NCBI GenBank assembly: GCA_003762875.1
Contig: RIBL01000014.1
Span: 18,981 to 82,980 of the forward strand
Length of the DNA stretch: 64,000 bases
Direction of reading: 5' to 3'
Source of the DNA: Muribaculaceae bacterium Isolate-110 (HZI)
GTDB taxonomy: Bacteria > Bacteroidota > Bacteroidia > Bacteroidales > Muribaculaceae
Shown here in pieces: positions 50,742-59,033 of this stretch. The notes beneath the pieces were generated by a model. It ran no database searches and was not told the origin of the DNA. It saw only the letters and a program-made list of their open reading frames with translations. Position numbers and translations under genes: made by a program. Within the stretch, counting starts at the first letter, position 1. Each line of letters starts with the position of its first letter.

Positions 50742-53594
50742 TTAGAGTGTGATCTGGAGCTCTACTCCAAAATAAAACCTGTTGTTTAACAAATTATAAC
50801 TTCCTATATTCCTACGTGATAACCTGCGGGGATAACTGCGGAACATATTATTTGCAAAGAATGACACCCGCATCAACTCTCCAAGCTCTTTTGTCACATT
50901 CATATTGAAGCAAAAATAAGGATGAATCTTCTCGCGGACAAGCAACGGATGTTTAGCTGCTTTAAGCATATATCCATACTCTTCCGAATCTCTGAATTCA
51001 GCTACAGTCTTAAAAGTTCCTTCTTCAAAGAAATACGGTTTGCCATCCTGTAGCGACATATATCCGACAGGTATGGAATCATTGCCATAACGACCCCAAT
51101 TGGCACTTTTCCATACAGTCTGAGCCGTTAGAGTCACGACAAATCCGATACGGGGCAGATTGTGTGTCACACGCAACGCGGTAGACATATTTTCATTATA
51201 TGTAACCGTAGCACATTTGTCATATATGGCGATGTCTCTACGACTCGATGCCCCCTTATCATTGTCAGGATCATAGAATACGTATCCTGAGTTGTATCCC
51301 TTAGACCGCATCCATGCACCGTTGAGTGAAATAGTCGTATTAATTTTCTCTATTCGTCCGAGCATAAGGTCAAATTCTACACCTCGTGTGGTAGAATTTA
51401 CATTATTGCCGGGTTGATACCAATAGGATAATACCGAATGAGTGCCGGTAGCCGTAAGAGGCGACTCGACATTTGTTCTGGTATACTCTGTCCAGGCAAA
51501 CGGAGCAAACGAATCAAATGTCTGACCTAATGAGTAACCATCTCTAAGTTTCTCGTAAAAAGCGGTAGCCGAGAATGTTGTCTGGCCAAGTTTCAGGTCA
51601 ATACCGACCTCTGCCTTACGATTTGTCGCTATCTTAAGATTCGACACATCGACATCATGGACCTTGGTTGTAGTCACATAGAGCTTCTCCTCATCAGGTA
51701 TTTTTGATGACGACAATTCATTTATATTGATATATTCGAAATATGCTTTTTCAGGAAACAGATACATCATTGTGGGCATCTTGGCCGTTACGCCATAACC
51801 TCCTCTGATCCATAATTTATTGGGGAGCACCTCAAAAGACGCATTCAGTCGCGGAGACAGCTTTCCTCCTACACGGTTTGCGTTGTCATAACGCACTCCT
51901 CCCTGAATACGCAGCTCACGAAGACCCATCTGCCATATAAAATTTTCTTCGGCAAAAACACCAAGCTGATTAAGGAAAGGAATGTCACGGTAATCGCGCG
52001 AACGATACGTATTATTTGGCACTGAGACATTACGCTGCGGCGGTCCCAATGGATCAAATGTCTTACCATGACCGACATTACCGTCAGAACGAAAATCCAA
52101 GCCAAGCAGAATACGGTTATTGATATAGCCCGACTGCTTGAACAATGTGGCGACAGCCTTAGCAAACACATTTACCTCTCGGGAATCAATATGTGACCAC
52201 TGAAAATAATTGGCTGGCAGACAATACGCATTCAAAAGAGCATCCGCACCTGCAAAATTGGTTATTTCATTACCTTCGCTGTCAAACAGATGTTGCCCCG
52301 CTGTGTTTGAAAGCACGGCTCCATCAGTAAGAGTGGCCGAGAAAGGATTATTATTGGATACAGCTACCGATTGTGAATAAGACTGTTTGGAGGTATATGT
52401 CCCGGAAGCCACATAACGGATTGATTTAAGCCAACCTTTGTCAATGCTCCACAGACCGTTGGTATTAAACGTCACACCGTAATCCTCGCCACGTGTTGCA
52501 CGCATATTGTCGACATCGTCAGGATTGAGAGAGCGTTGATCTTTTCCATAAAGAAAGCTCAGTGAAGTATTGCTTCTCAAGGCTCTGTTAAACTCTTTGG
52601 AATACATCGCACGTGCCGACACTCGTTGATATGAACGATATGACTCCACAGGATTATTGGTATTATGTGCATAATCGGCACTTAGATTCATTGCTCCTTG
52701 ATTTTGTCCGAGGCTGAATCCGGTGCTGACCGACCCCATGTAGACTTTTGGATTGGCCTTTGCCGTGATACGCAACGGCTCACGTCCGGCTTTTGAATTG
52801 ATAATCACAGCTCCGGATGTTAAATCGCCATGCTCCACGGATGGAATACCGCGAATGACTTCAACCGACTCGATATTATCAGTCGAAATCGAACGTAAAT
52901 CAATTCCTGTGGAGGCCGATGCACCACCCCCGTTTGTCGTGGAAGTTCCATTATTAGTCGGACTGAGAGATGAAAGATTGGCATTGTTAGACATTGGCGC
53001 ACCATCGCGTATCACGGCCGTTCCCAAGGAATTCATTGATGAAGCAAATCCATTGTCTCTTATCGTCACATTCTTGACCGATGCAAGACTCGGTTCTGAG
53101 GCCAGGCCTCCGGGCAGAAGAGACATTACATCGCTAAGACTTGCGGCCTGCATGTGATCCATAGCATTTCGACCTATCACCGACGATGTCGCTCCTCCCG
53201 CCTGTGTCAGTTGTGCAGTCACCATCACCTCCTTAAGCTTAAAGTTTTCCTCCCGGAGCGTGAAACAAATTGTCATTGATTTTGTAACGTCAACTGTCTT
53301 GTCGATAGTCACCTTACCGACATATGCCACTTTCAGGTTGGTTTTGCCCTTTGGGACTCCCTTTAGCTCATAATTACCATCGGCATCAGTTGTGGCCGCT
53401 ATTCCAACATCTGGAATCGCTACCATTGCAAATTCCAATGGTACGGAGTCATTGTCTTGCGTGTACTCATAAACCGTACCATTGATGCTGAACGTCCGCG
53501 CATCCTGCGCCGAGACATTCAGCGATGACAATATGCCAATAATTATCATGGCCGATATTGTCATGAAACAAGTTACTAATGATCTTCGCATCAT
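50742..53594 (-). CDS. TonB-dependent receptor
   Basis: The 950-residue outer-membrane receptor imports a ligand using TonB energy. After the signal peptide (ends near NVSAQ) it has a CarboxypepD_reg-like domain (about residues 35-115; GVPKGKTNLKVAYVGKVTIDKTVDV), a plug (about 120-275; LSDVMSLLPGG, VTIRDNG, IESVEVIRGIPSVEHGDLTSGAVIINSKAG) and a 22-strand barrel ending GVELQITL. It lacks the SusC-specific features, and no SusD partner is nearby. The next genes (DUF4876 lipoprotein, DUF6850 barrel, two C25-like peptidases) suggest uptake of a peptide, cofactor or other non-glycan ligand. This is the first gene of a low-GC operon with palindromes in its leader. Confidence 0.93.
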   Translation of the reverse strand: MMRRSLVTCFMTISAMIIIGILSSLNVSAQDARTFSINGTVYEYTQDNDSVPLEFAMVAIPDVGIAATTDADGNYELKGVPKGKTNLKVAYVGKVTIDKTVDVTKSMTICFTLREENFKLKEVMVTAQLTQAGGATSSVIGRNAMDHMQAASLSDVMSLLPGGLASEPSLASVKNVTIRDNGFASSMNSLGTAVIRDGAPMSNNANLSSLSPTNNGTSTTNGGGASASTGIDLRSISTDNIESVEVIRGIPSVEHGDLTSGAVIINSKAGREPLRITAKANPKVYMGSVSTGFSLGQNQGAMNLSADYAHNTNNPVESYRSYQRVSARAMYSKEFNRALRSNTSLSFLYGKDQRSLNPDDVDNMRATRGEDYGVTFNTNGLWSIDKGWLKSIRYVASGTYTSKQSYSQSVAVSNNNPFSATLTDGAVLSNTAGQHLFDSEGNEITNFAGADALLNAYCLPANYFQWSHIDSREVNVFAKAVATLFKQSGYINNRILLGLDFRSDGNVGHGKTFDPLGPPQRNVSVPNNTYRSRDYRDIPFLNQLGVFAEENFIWQMGLRELRIQGGVRYDNANRVGGKLSPRLNASFEVLPNKLWIRGGYGVTAKMPTMMYLFPEKAYFEYININELSSSKIPDEEKLYVTTTKVHDVDVSNLKIATNRKAEVGIDLKLGQTTFSATAFYEKLRDGYSLGQTFDSFAPFAWTEYTRTNVESPLTATGTHSVLSYWYQPGNNVNSTTRGVEFDLMLGRIEKINTTISLNGAWMRSKGYNSGYVFYDPDNDKGASSRRDIAIYDKCATVTYNENMSTALRVTHNLPRIGFVVTLTAQTVWKSANWGRYGNDSIPVGYMSLQDGKPYFFEEGTFKTVAEFRDSEEYGYMLKAAKHPLLVREKIHPYFCFNMNVTKELGELMRVSFFANNMFRSYPRRLSRRNIGSYNLLNNRFYFGVELQITL

Positions 53595-53641
53595 GATTTT
53601 TAAGTATTATAGTAAATGGTTAAAGGTGATATTTAAATATT

Positions 53642-53657
53642 CTGCTGATATCAGCAG
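53642..53657. promoter_or_regulatory. Perfect 16-bp palindrome in the TonB operon leader
   Basis: CTGCTGATATCAGCAG is perfectly symmetric and lies 47 bases upstream of the receptor start, between it and the putative -7 box at 53723. It could be an operator. Confidence 0.5.
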
Positions 53658-53722
53658 GCAGTTACCGTTGTTCTGGAAATATTGCTTTTGTTTCGGTCGA
53701 CAAATCTCATTAGGTATATTCG

Positions 53723-53730
53723 CAAATATA
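53723..53730 (-). promoter_or_regulatory. Putative -7 element of the TonB-peptidase operon
   Basis: Minus-strand TATATTTG matches TAnnTTTG. It would give a leader of about 125 bases. No -33 TTTG was found at normal spacing. Confidence 0.4.
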
Positions 53731-53854
53731 CACAATTATTTATTATTTACATTATTTTTTGACTTAAATCAACTCAAATTTATCACAATTTGTCATTATC
53801 TCCTATATTTTAGTCTAATTTTCCGTAAAATTACATACGCTTTTATATCACCAC

Positions 53855-53874
53855 AATACCCAATATTGGGTATT
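53855..53874. promoter_or_regulatory. Perfect 20-bp palindrome in the divergent region
   Basis: AATACCCAATATTGGGTATT is symmetric over 20 bases. It lies about 125 bases upstream of the TonB operon -7 box and 100 bases before the kinase-like gene, so it could serve either. The remaining sequence of this 379-base divergent gap is AT-rich and featureless. Confidence 0.5.
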
Positions 53875-53973
53875 CTTTCAATTAAATTCCACACATCAAA
53901 ATACTACATCCATTAACATTTTTATCCCTGTGTGTGTTATGATTATACACGTATATATTAAAACTGTTTAATT

Positions 53974-55425
53974 ATGAGACGACTGGTATGCATGGTCATA
54001 ACAATGACCTTCGCCGCGATGGCGGCGATGGCCGACACGCAGGCCGACTTCAACCGTTACATCAAGGCATATAACTCGCAGGTGGCATCGCGACAATATC
54101 TGCCCGCGGCCCGTTCGGCCGTTGGGGCGGCGATGGCTTGCGCCGAAGCCCGCAACTATGAGGGAGCTTTCAAGCTGCTGAGCGGTCTCGAAAAGGCCCT
54201 GGCCGAGCGCGGCATGACGGCCGACTCGCTCCCGCAGCCTTACTTTTATCTGGCCAAGGGCCGATATGATCTCTACCGCATGACCCAAAACAACAGTCAG
54301 GCCGAAGCTTGGCTCAATAAGATGGCCAAGTATGCCAAAGAGTCCGGCTCGCGCGACATTACCAACGACATGCTTTTTACCGAGGCGCAGTATTATTATT
54401 CGGTGGGCCGGACGGCTCTGGGCCAACGATGCATAGCGCGCCTGATCAAGCAATATGAGTCGGGCAAGGACTACCGTGCGGCCGACTCGGCCTATCAGAA
54501 GCTCATCGACCAGGCTGTGACGGCCAACGATGCGGGACTCGTCGAGCGTACTTATGAGAGCTACATGCAGTGGAGCGACTCTATCGAGGCTCTCAACACC
54601 GACTCGGAACTTGGCAAGGTCAAACAGGAGATGGCGCAGACCGAGGCTACGGTGGCAGAGAAGCAACACACCATCAATTCGCGCACCAGTCTGATGGTGA
54701 TTTTTATCACTCTTTTTGTCATCGCGGTGGCCGCACTCGGACTCGGGGCGGTGTTTTATCAGCGCGTACTTGTCAAAAACCGCCGCATGAAGCGGCTGGC
54801 ACGCGAGGCCGAGGAGCGCACTGCTGCCAAGAGCGAGATGCTTCAGAACATGTCGTCGACCCTCGAGCCGGCTCTGGAGAGTCTCGACCCGTCCAATCCT
54901 GCCGTGCAGACCATCAAGGGCTACATGCGCAAGGTGGGCGAGCTTTCGGAGGTGGACAGCGCGCCGGCCGTCGACCCGTCGACACTTGTTGAGGTCAACA
55001 TCGAGCAGATGGCCTCGCAACTGGCCGATGCCGTCAGACCGCGTCTGCGCAAAGGGGTGACCCTCCATCTCGATGGCACACGAGGCATGGCGCGGCTCGA
55101 CCGCGAGGGGGTGGAGAAGATTCTCTCCCATCTGCTCGACAATGCGGCAAAATATACGCCCGAAGGGGGCAAAATCACACTCTCCTATCGCAAACGCGGG
55201 GCCAACAGCCACCAGTTTGCAGTCACCGACAACGGTCCCGGCATCCCTGCTGCCGATCGCGAGGGACTGTTCCAGCCCTTTGACTCGGCCCATGACCTTG
55301 CGGAAAGCGGCGACCGTCTCGGACTCCCCATCTGCGCGCTCCGTGCCGAGAAGATGGGCGGCACGCTCTCACTCGACTCCTCGGTGACCCGCGGCGCATC
55401 ATTTGTGCTCTCGATTCACTCGTGA
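53974..55425 (+). CDS. Histidine-kinase-like membrane protein lacking the H-box histidine
   Basis: The 483-residue protein has a signal peptide, a helical periplasmic domain resembling TPR repeats (about residues 25-210), one membrane segment (about 239-262) and a cytosolic kinase-like part. The ATPase boxes are intact: N-box LLDNAAKYTPEGG (Asn390), G1 DNGPGIP (419-425), F-box LFQPF and G2 GDRLGLPIC (446-454). The dimerisation helix reads KSEMLQNMSSTLEPALESL where kinases have MSHE(L/I)RTPL, so the phospho-acceptor His is replaced by Ser295. It may be a phosphatase or an adaptor, or may act with another kinase. No response regulator gene is adjacent. Confidence 0.85.
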   Translation: MRRLVCMVITMTFAAMAAMADTQADFNRYIKAYNSQVASRQYLPAARSAVGAAMACAEARNYEGAFKLLSGLEKALAERGMTADSLPQPYFYLAKGRYDLYRMTQNNSQAEAWLNKMAKYAKESGSRDITNDMLFTEAQYYYSVGRTALGQRCIARLIKQYESGKDYRAADSAYQKLIDQAVTANDAGLVERTYESYMQWSDSIEALNTDSELGKVKQEMAQTEATVAEKQHTINSRTSLMVIFITLFVIAVAALGLGAVFYQRVLVKNRRMKRLAREAEERTAAKSEMLQNMSSTLEPALESLDPSNPAVQTIKGYMRKVGELSEVDSAPAVDPSTLVEVNIEQMASQLADAVRPRLRKGVTLHLDGTRGMARLDREGVEKILSHLLDNAAKYTPEGGKITLSYRKRGANSHQFAVTDNGPGIPAADREGLFQPFDSAHDLAESGDRLGLPICALRAEKMGGTLSLDSSVTRGASFVLSIHS

Positions 55426-55491
55426 CGCGGGTGAAGTCCAGGACTCCGACATGATTTTTCGGATCCTCTTTCAGCTCACCGTATCGATATA

Positions 55492-55547
55492 AAAAAGAAG
55501 AATGGAAAATCGGCCTTGCGGAGCCTGATTTTCCATTCTTCTTTTAT
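55492..55547. terminator. Bidirectional hairpin, ATGGAAAATCGG family
   Basis: Arms AAAAGAAGAATGGAAAATCG and complement GATTTTCCATTCTTCTTTT form a long stem between convergent genes, with A-tract and T-tract flanks. A relative lies after bamA (6797-6849). Confidence 0.8.
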
Positions 55548-55569
55548 AATTTTAAATTCCAAAGCCTGT

Positions 55570-55767
55570 TTATTGCGCATATTGACGCTGGCGGGAGAGG
55601 TATCGGTCGAGGGCCTCGGTGGCAGGGATGGTATATGGCGTGCCGTCGGGATGGGCATACACCACATATTCGCCCAGCGCGGCCTTGCGGCGGAGGGTGC
55701 GCTCGACACTCAGGCGCATGCCGTGAGTTACGCGGTCAACATATGTCTGATGTTCTTCTGCGGTCAT
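55570..55767 (-). CDS. Small protein downstream of the zeta-toxin-like gene
   Basis: The 65-residue protein (starts MTAEEHQTYVDRVTHGMRLS) has a helical, Arg/Lys-rich first half and a short strand-turn segment GEYVVYAHPDGTPYTIPATEAL, a pattern also seen in small proteins encoded beside zeta-toxin-like genes in Bacteroidales (recalled, not checked). It follows the zeta gene by 52 bases on the same strand and ends at a bidirectional hairpin. It may be the antitoxin or a co-expressed partner. No named family is assigned. Confidence 0.6.
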   Translation of the reverse strand: MTAEEHQTYVDRVTHGMRLSVERTLRRKAALGEYVVYAHPDGTPYTIPATEALDRYLSRQRQYAQ

Positions 55768-55819
55768 TTTTCGTGATGGTTATTTTTCGCAAGATTGAGA
55801 GAGAGGCAGTGTATGTGTG

Positions 55820-56407
55820 TCACTTATTGTCGGGATTGTTTTCGTCCTCTTGCGAAGAGTGAATTATTTGGCTGTATTTCAGGTTATCTATAATCGCTTT
55901 GTCGGTGGCCACAAGGTGCTGGTTACCTTCTGAGTTGTCAAAGATTATCCAGGTGTCCACTATGGGGAGGAATATGTCGCGGAGGTTTTCGAGTCCGGCC
56001 CAGTAGCGACGTTCGATGACGTCGGGCTGGATATTGTGTCCGCCCTCGGCTACGCGTCGCGCCACACGGTCTTTGGCCTGCTTGACCGACGAGAGCCATA
56101 TGTACACGAGGTTGACCTTATAGCCGAGCTTTTGTGCCTTTTTAACGAGTATGGCATAGCTCTTGGCCGAGAGAGTCGTCTCAATGGCAAAGGTTTTTGC
56201 CGCGTTGAGCAACCATTCGATGCGTTGCAACATAAGTTTGCCGGCCAGTATGGCCATCTCGGCGGGATTGAAAGGCGAGAGCCCCTTGGCTATCTCATCG
56301 GCGTTGACATACTCCTGACAATCAAGCAGATCAGGCAGCAGTGAGTATGACGCGGTCGATTTCCCGGCCCCGTTGCATCCGGCTATTATGTAGAGAGAAG
56401 GTTGCAT
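55820..56407 (-). CDS. Zeta-toxin-like P-loop kinase
   Basis: The 195-residue protein resembles zeta toxins, which phosphorylate UDP-activated sugars or related small molecules. It has P-loop IIAGCNGAGKST (about residues 6-17), the substrate-binding NADEIAKGLSPFNP segment, ETTLSAKSY, a lid region with RVARRVAEGGHNI and a C-terminal WIIFDNSEG. ATG 56407 gives the typical MQPSLYIIAGCNG start; an earlier in-frame ATG at 56443 lies upstream of a perfect -7 box. The small gene at 55570 is its likely partner. True toxicity cannot be inferred; many chromosomal homologues are plain kinases. Confidence 0.85.
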   Translation of the reverse strand: MQPSLYIIAGCNGAGKSTASYSLLPDLLDCQEYVNADEIAKGLSPFNPAEMAILAGKLMLQRIEWLLNAAKTFAIETTLSAKSYAILVKKAQKLGYKVNLVYIWLSSVKQAKDRVARRVAEGGHNIQPDVIERRYWAGLENLRDIFLPIVDTWIIFDNSEGNQHLVATDKAIIDNLKYSQIIHSSQEDENNPDNK

Positions 56408-56412
56408 CAGCG

Positions 56413-56444
56413 CAAAGTTACTGAAAATCTCCGAGCTTTGCAAG
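56413..56444 (-). promoter_or_regulatory. Promoter of the zeta-toxin-like gene, probably leaderless
   Basis: On the minus strand a TTG (-33 region, near 56443) is followed by a 20-base spacer and TAACTTTG (56420-56413), then five bases (CGCTG), then the ATG. The geometry equals that at 38115. Confidence 0.5.
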
Positions 56445-56547
56445 AGAAAAATTACGAGTCACATGATTAAAGACAGGTGTACAGTGCTTGGTATTATCAC
56501 CACAGTTGGCCGATGCCTGGGAATACGGTCACACCCTCTAAAAGAAT

Positions 56548-56579
56548 ATCCCCCTCGCCCTGTGCGGGCAAGGGGGATG
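56548..56579 (-). terminator. GC-rich hairpin ending the SusCD operon
   Basis: ATCCCCCTcGCCC pairs with GGGCaAGGGGGAT. On the minus strand the stem is followed by ATTCTTTTAG. It lies 67 bases beyond the DUF4957/DUF5123 gene. Nothing else is seen between 56408 and 56645. Confidence 0.7.
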
Positions 56580-56645
56580 TAGGTGACTCATGGCCGGGAG
56601 GAAGCTATGTCATCCTCCACGGCTATGAGGGAGTGTCAGGATTGA

Positions 56646-59003
56646 TTACTCAGCGGGAGCCCAGGGAGTGGGAACTGCCGAACCGACGGGATAGAACCAT
56701 TTGGGCTCAGCCTGCTTCCAACGCTGGTCACCGATATTACGAGTATAAATCTCGTGAGTTGTCACTTTGAGGTCATTCTTGTACTGCAGACGAGTCCAAA
56801 TCTGATCGGGATCAATCGAGTGGAGGTCGGGATGATGTACAGAAGCCTCTGAAGCGTGGTAACGGGGGTTGGGATCATTGAAGAGCTCGGTCGAGAGCAG
56901 AGGTGTACCGCCAACATGTATGGCAAGGTCGTTGATAGTAAGACCGGGAGCCAGACTCTTCTCGTCGGCATATGCTCCGAACGACTTAGAGTTTGCGGTA
57001 AACTTGGAACCAGAGAAGATGCCGTCCTCTACCAAGTGAGCGTCGGTACATCCGGCCGAATAGTTGTCACATATGTCGATGAAAATCTCACCTGTGCCAT
57101 TGATGGTCTGGATGAGACAGCCATTCTGATATACGTTACGCTTGTCATTGTTGTCACGGGCAAGAACAATGAGGTTGCGCTTGAAGCTGAACTTGGAACC
57201 ACCGGGTACAAACTTCATATCGAAGAAGTAACGACCATTGGAGCGTGTCGAGAAGTTGATGAATGTATTGTTCTCAATCTTCACGTTCCACTGCACGTCG
57301 CTCTTCCATGCCACGTCCTTACCGTTGTCGAAGATGAGTGAACGGCGGGGCGAGTCGTAGATAGTACAGTTGGTCATCTCAAAGCCTTTGAAAATATTGT
57401 CTTCGACATTGTTACCGGCACCGGCTATCCATGCATAACCCGAACCGTTGTTGTCATAGTAACCCTGGTTGAAGAATACACAGTTGTCGATGATAAGTTT
57501 ATTGAACACTTTCTTGTTGGGGCCCTGGATACGGAAGAATCCGCGAATCATGCCCTGGAATGTACAGTTGCGAAGCTCAAATGATTCAAATTCCACACCG
57601 AGACCATTGCTGTACATGTTGGCAAAGTAGTTGCCGGATGTACCACCCTGGCCATTCTGGTTGCCACCATAGTTGATGGCTTCGGGCACTTCAAAGTCAA
57701 TATCCTGGAAAATCACCTTCTCAATGGCGATAGGAGCGTCGAGGTCGGTGGGAGCAGGCTGCTTACCGAGGTTCCAGTTGCAGCACTGGGGGTTGTCACC
57801 CTTGCGGGCAATACCGCCGAGATAAATCTTGGCGCGTCCTTTGCCTGCGAGAATGTCGGCGGGATCGGTCTTCATTGTGAAGCCCTTGTTGATCGACTGG
57901 TTGGAACGGATATAGTAGGCCTTGCCACCTTCGAGCAGGAACACCTGGCCCTCGGCAAGAGTGGGGTCACCGTTGAAGTTCTCAATAAGGGTATCGATAC
58001 GGCAAGCCTGATATTTGCGCTCGCCAACGTTCCAGATCGAGTCGGGATCTTCGTAGACTTCGGTAGTCACTTTGTGGAGGAACTTGATGGGTGCACCGGG
58101 GTCGCCCTTGGTACGATAGTTACGAGCCTTGTAATACTTGTCGCTCTCGAAGTGAGCCTTTGTATTGAGTTCGTCATAGAGGGCGATAGAATAGAGGCAA
58201 CTGCTTGTAAGGCCGGTAAGCTCAATATAACCGTTTGCACGGTCGGTGTCGGTGATGGGATACATCTCATACTTGGCGGGCACGACAGCCGTGGGGTTGG
58301 AGCTGTGGGGTGTGAGGGTGAGGTGTGTCACACCAAGCTCTCCATTGACGATGCGGAAACGGCTCTCGATTGTATCGGCGTCTTCGGTAGAATAACTTGA
58401 ACGGTCCCAAGTGAGATCGAGAAGCACTTTGAATCCGTCATAAGTCTTCTCACGGGTATCTATACAGTAAGGTGTGGCATAACGGGCCTTTGTCTCAATC
58501 TGCATATAGTCTTCCCATTCCTGACCGCCTCCGAGACCATACCAAAGAGAATTTTTGGCGGGGTCGGTGGGGTGGAGGGCACGTATGGCGAAGCTGTACA
58601 CCTTACCATACTCAAGGTTATAGAGCTCATAATGGAGCTGCTCGGCGGGAAGATTGACACGCTTAACTTCGGGATGAAGTTCGGGATCCCAGTTTTCGTA
58701 ACGAGAAGCGTCGTCGCCTGCACCTGTACCACCGGAGCCTACGCCAAGGCGATAGAGGAGCTCATAACCGGCAGCTCCATCCACACCATACCAGTGAAGC
58801 TGGATGGCATTGTAAGCACCGTCAATTACTCTCGAGCCATACTGGTCGGATTCGTCGCTGATATTTGTGTTATGCTTCTTGCGGAACATCGGCCTCGGCA
58901 GACGGTCAAGGTCGTCAACGTTGTTGAAAACAACGTCGTCTTCCTTACACGAAGTTACCGAGAAGGCAATCAGTGCAGCAAGGAAATATAGTACTTTTTT
59001 CAT
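56646..59003 (-). CDS. DUF4957/DUF5123 surface lipoprotein of the pectin-type locus
   Basis: The 785-residue protein has a lipoprotein signal (MKKVLYFLAALIAFSVTSC, Cys19). Residues about 50-320 look like two fibronectin-III-like domains (IQLHWYGVDGAAGYELLYRL; TYDGFKVLLDLTWD). Residues about 330-640 form a parallel beta helix with pectate-lyase-like repeats (FESFELRNCTFQGMIRG, FNKLIIDNCVFFNQG, FEMTNCTIYDSPRRS), as in DUF4957 and DUF5123 proteins. No lyase catalytic Arg/Lys pattern was recognised, so it is more likely a glycan-binding SusE/F-like protein. It follows SusD by 30 bases and completes the operon. Its family is often in homogalacturonan loci (recalled), fitting the pectin genes at 11640-26238. 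Confidence 0.82.
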   Translation of the reverse strand: MKKVLYFLAALIAFSVTSCKEDDVVFNNVDDLDRLPRPMFRKKHNTNISDESDQYGSRVIDGAYNAIQLHWYGVDGAAGYELLYRLGVGSGGTGAGDDASRYENWDPELHPEVKRVNLPAEQLHYELYNLEYGKVYSFAIRALHPTDPAKNSLWYGLGGGQEWEDYMQIETKARYATPYCIDTREKTYDGFKVLLDLTWDRSSYSTEDADTIESRFRIVNGELGVTHLTLTPHSSNPTAVVPAKYEMYPITDTDRANGYIELTGLTSSCLYSIALYDELNTKAHFESDKYYKARNYRTKGDPGAPIKFLHKVTTEVYEDPDSIWNVGERKYQACRIDTLIENFNGDPTLAEGQVFLLEGGKAYYIRSNQSINKGFTMKTDPADILAGKGRAKIYLGGIARKGDNPQCCNWNLGKQPAPTDLDAPIAIEKVIFQDIDFEVPEAINYGGNQNGQGGTSGNYFANMYSNGLGVEFESFELRNCTFQGMIRGFFRIQGPNKKVFNKLIIDNCVFFNQGYYDNNGSGYAWIAGAGNNVEDNIFKGFEMTNCTIYDSPRRSLIFDNGKDVAWKSDVQWNVKIENNTFINFSTRSNGRYFFDMKFVPGGSKFSFKRNLIVLARDNNDKRNVYQNGCLIQTINGTGEIFIDICDNYSAGCTDAHLVEDGIFSGSKFTANSKSFGAYADEKSLAPGLTINDLAIHVGGTPLLSTELFNDPNPRYHASEASVHHPDLHSIDPDQIWTRLQYKNDLKVTTHEIYTRNIGDQRWKQAEPKWFYPVGSAVPTPWAPAE

Positions 59004-59033
59004 TGTATCGTATTAATAAAATATGAGGTTATA

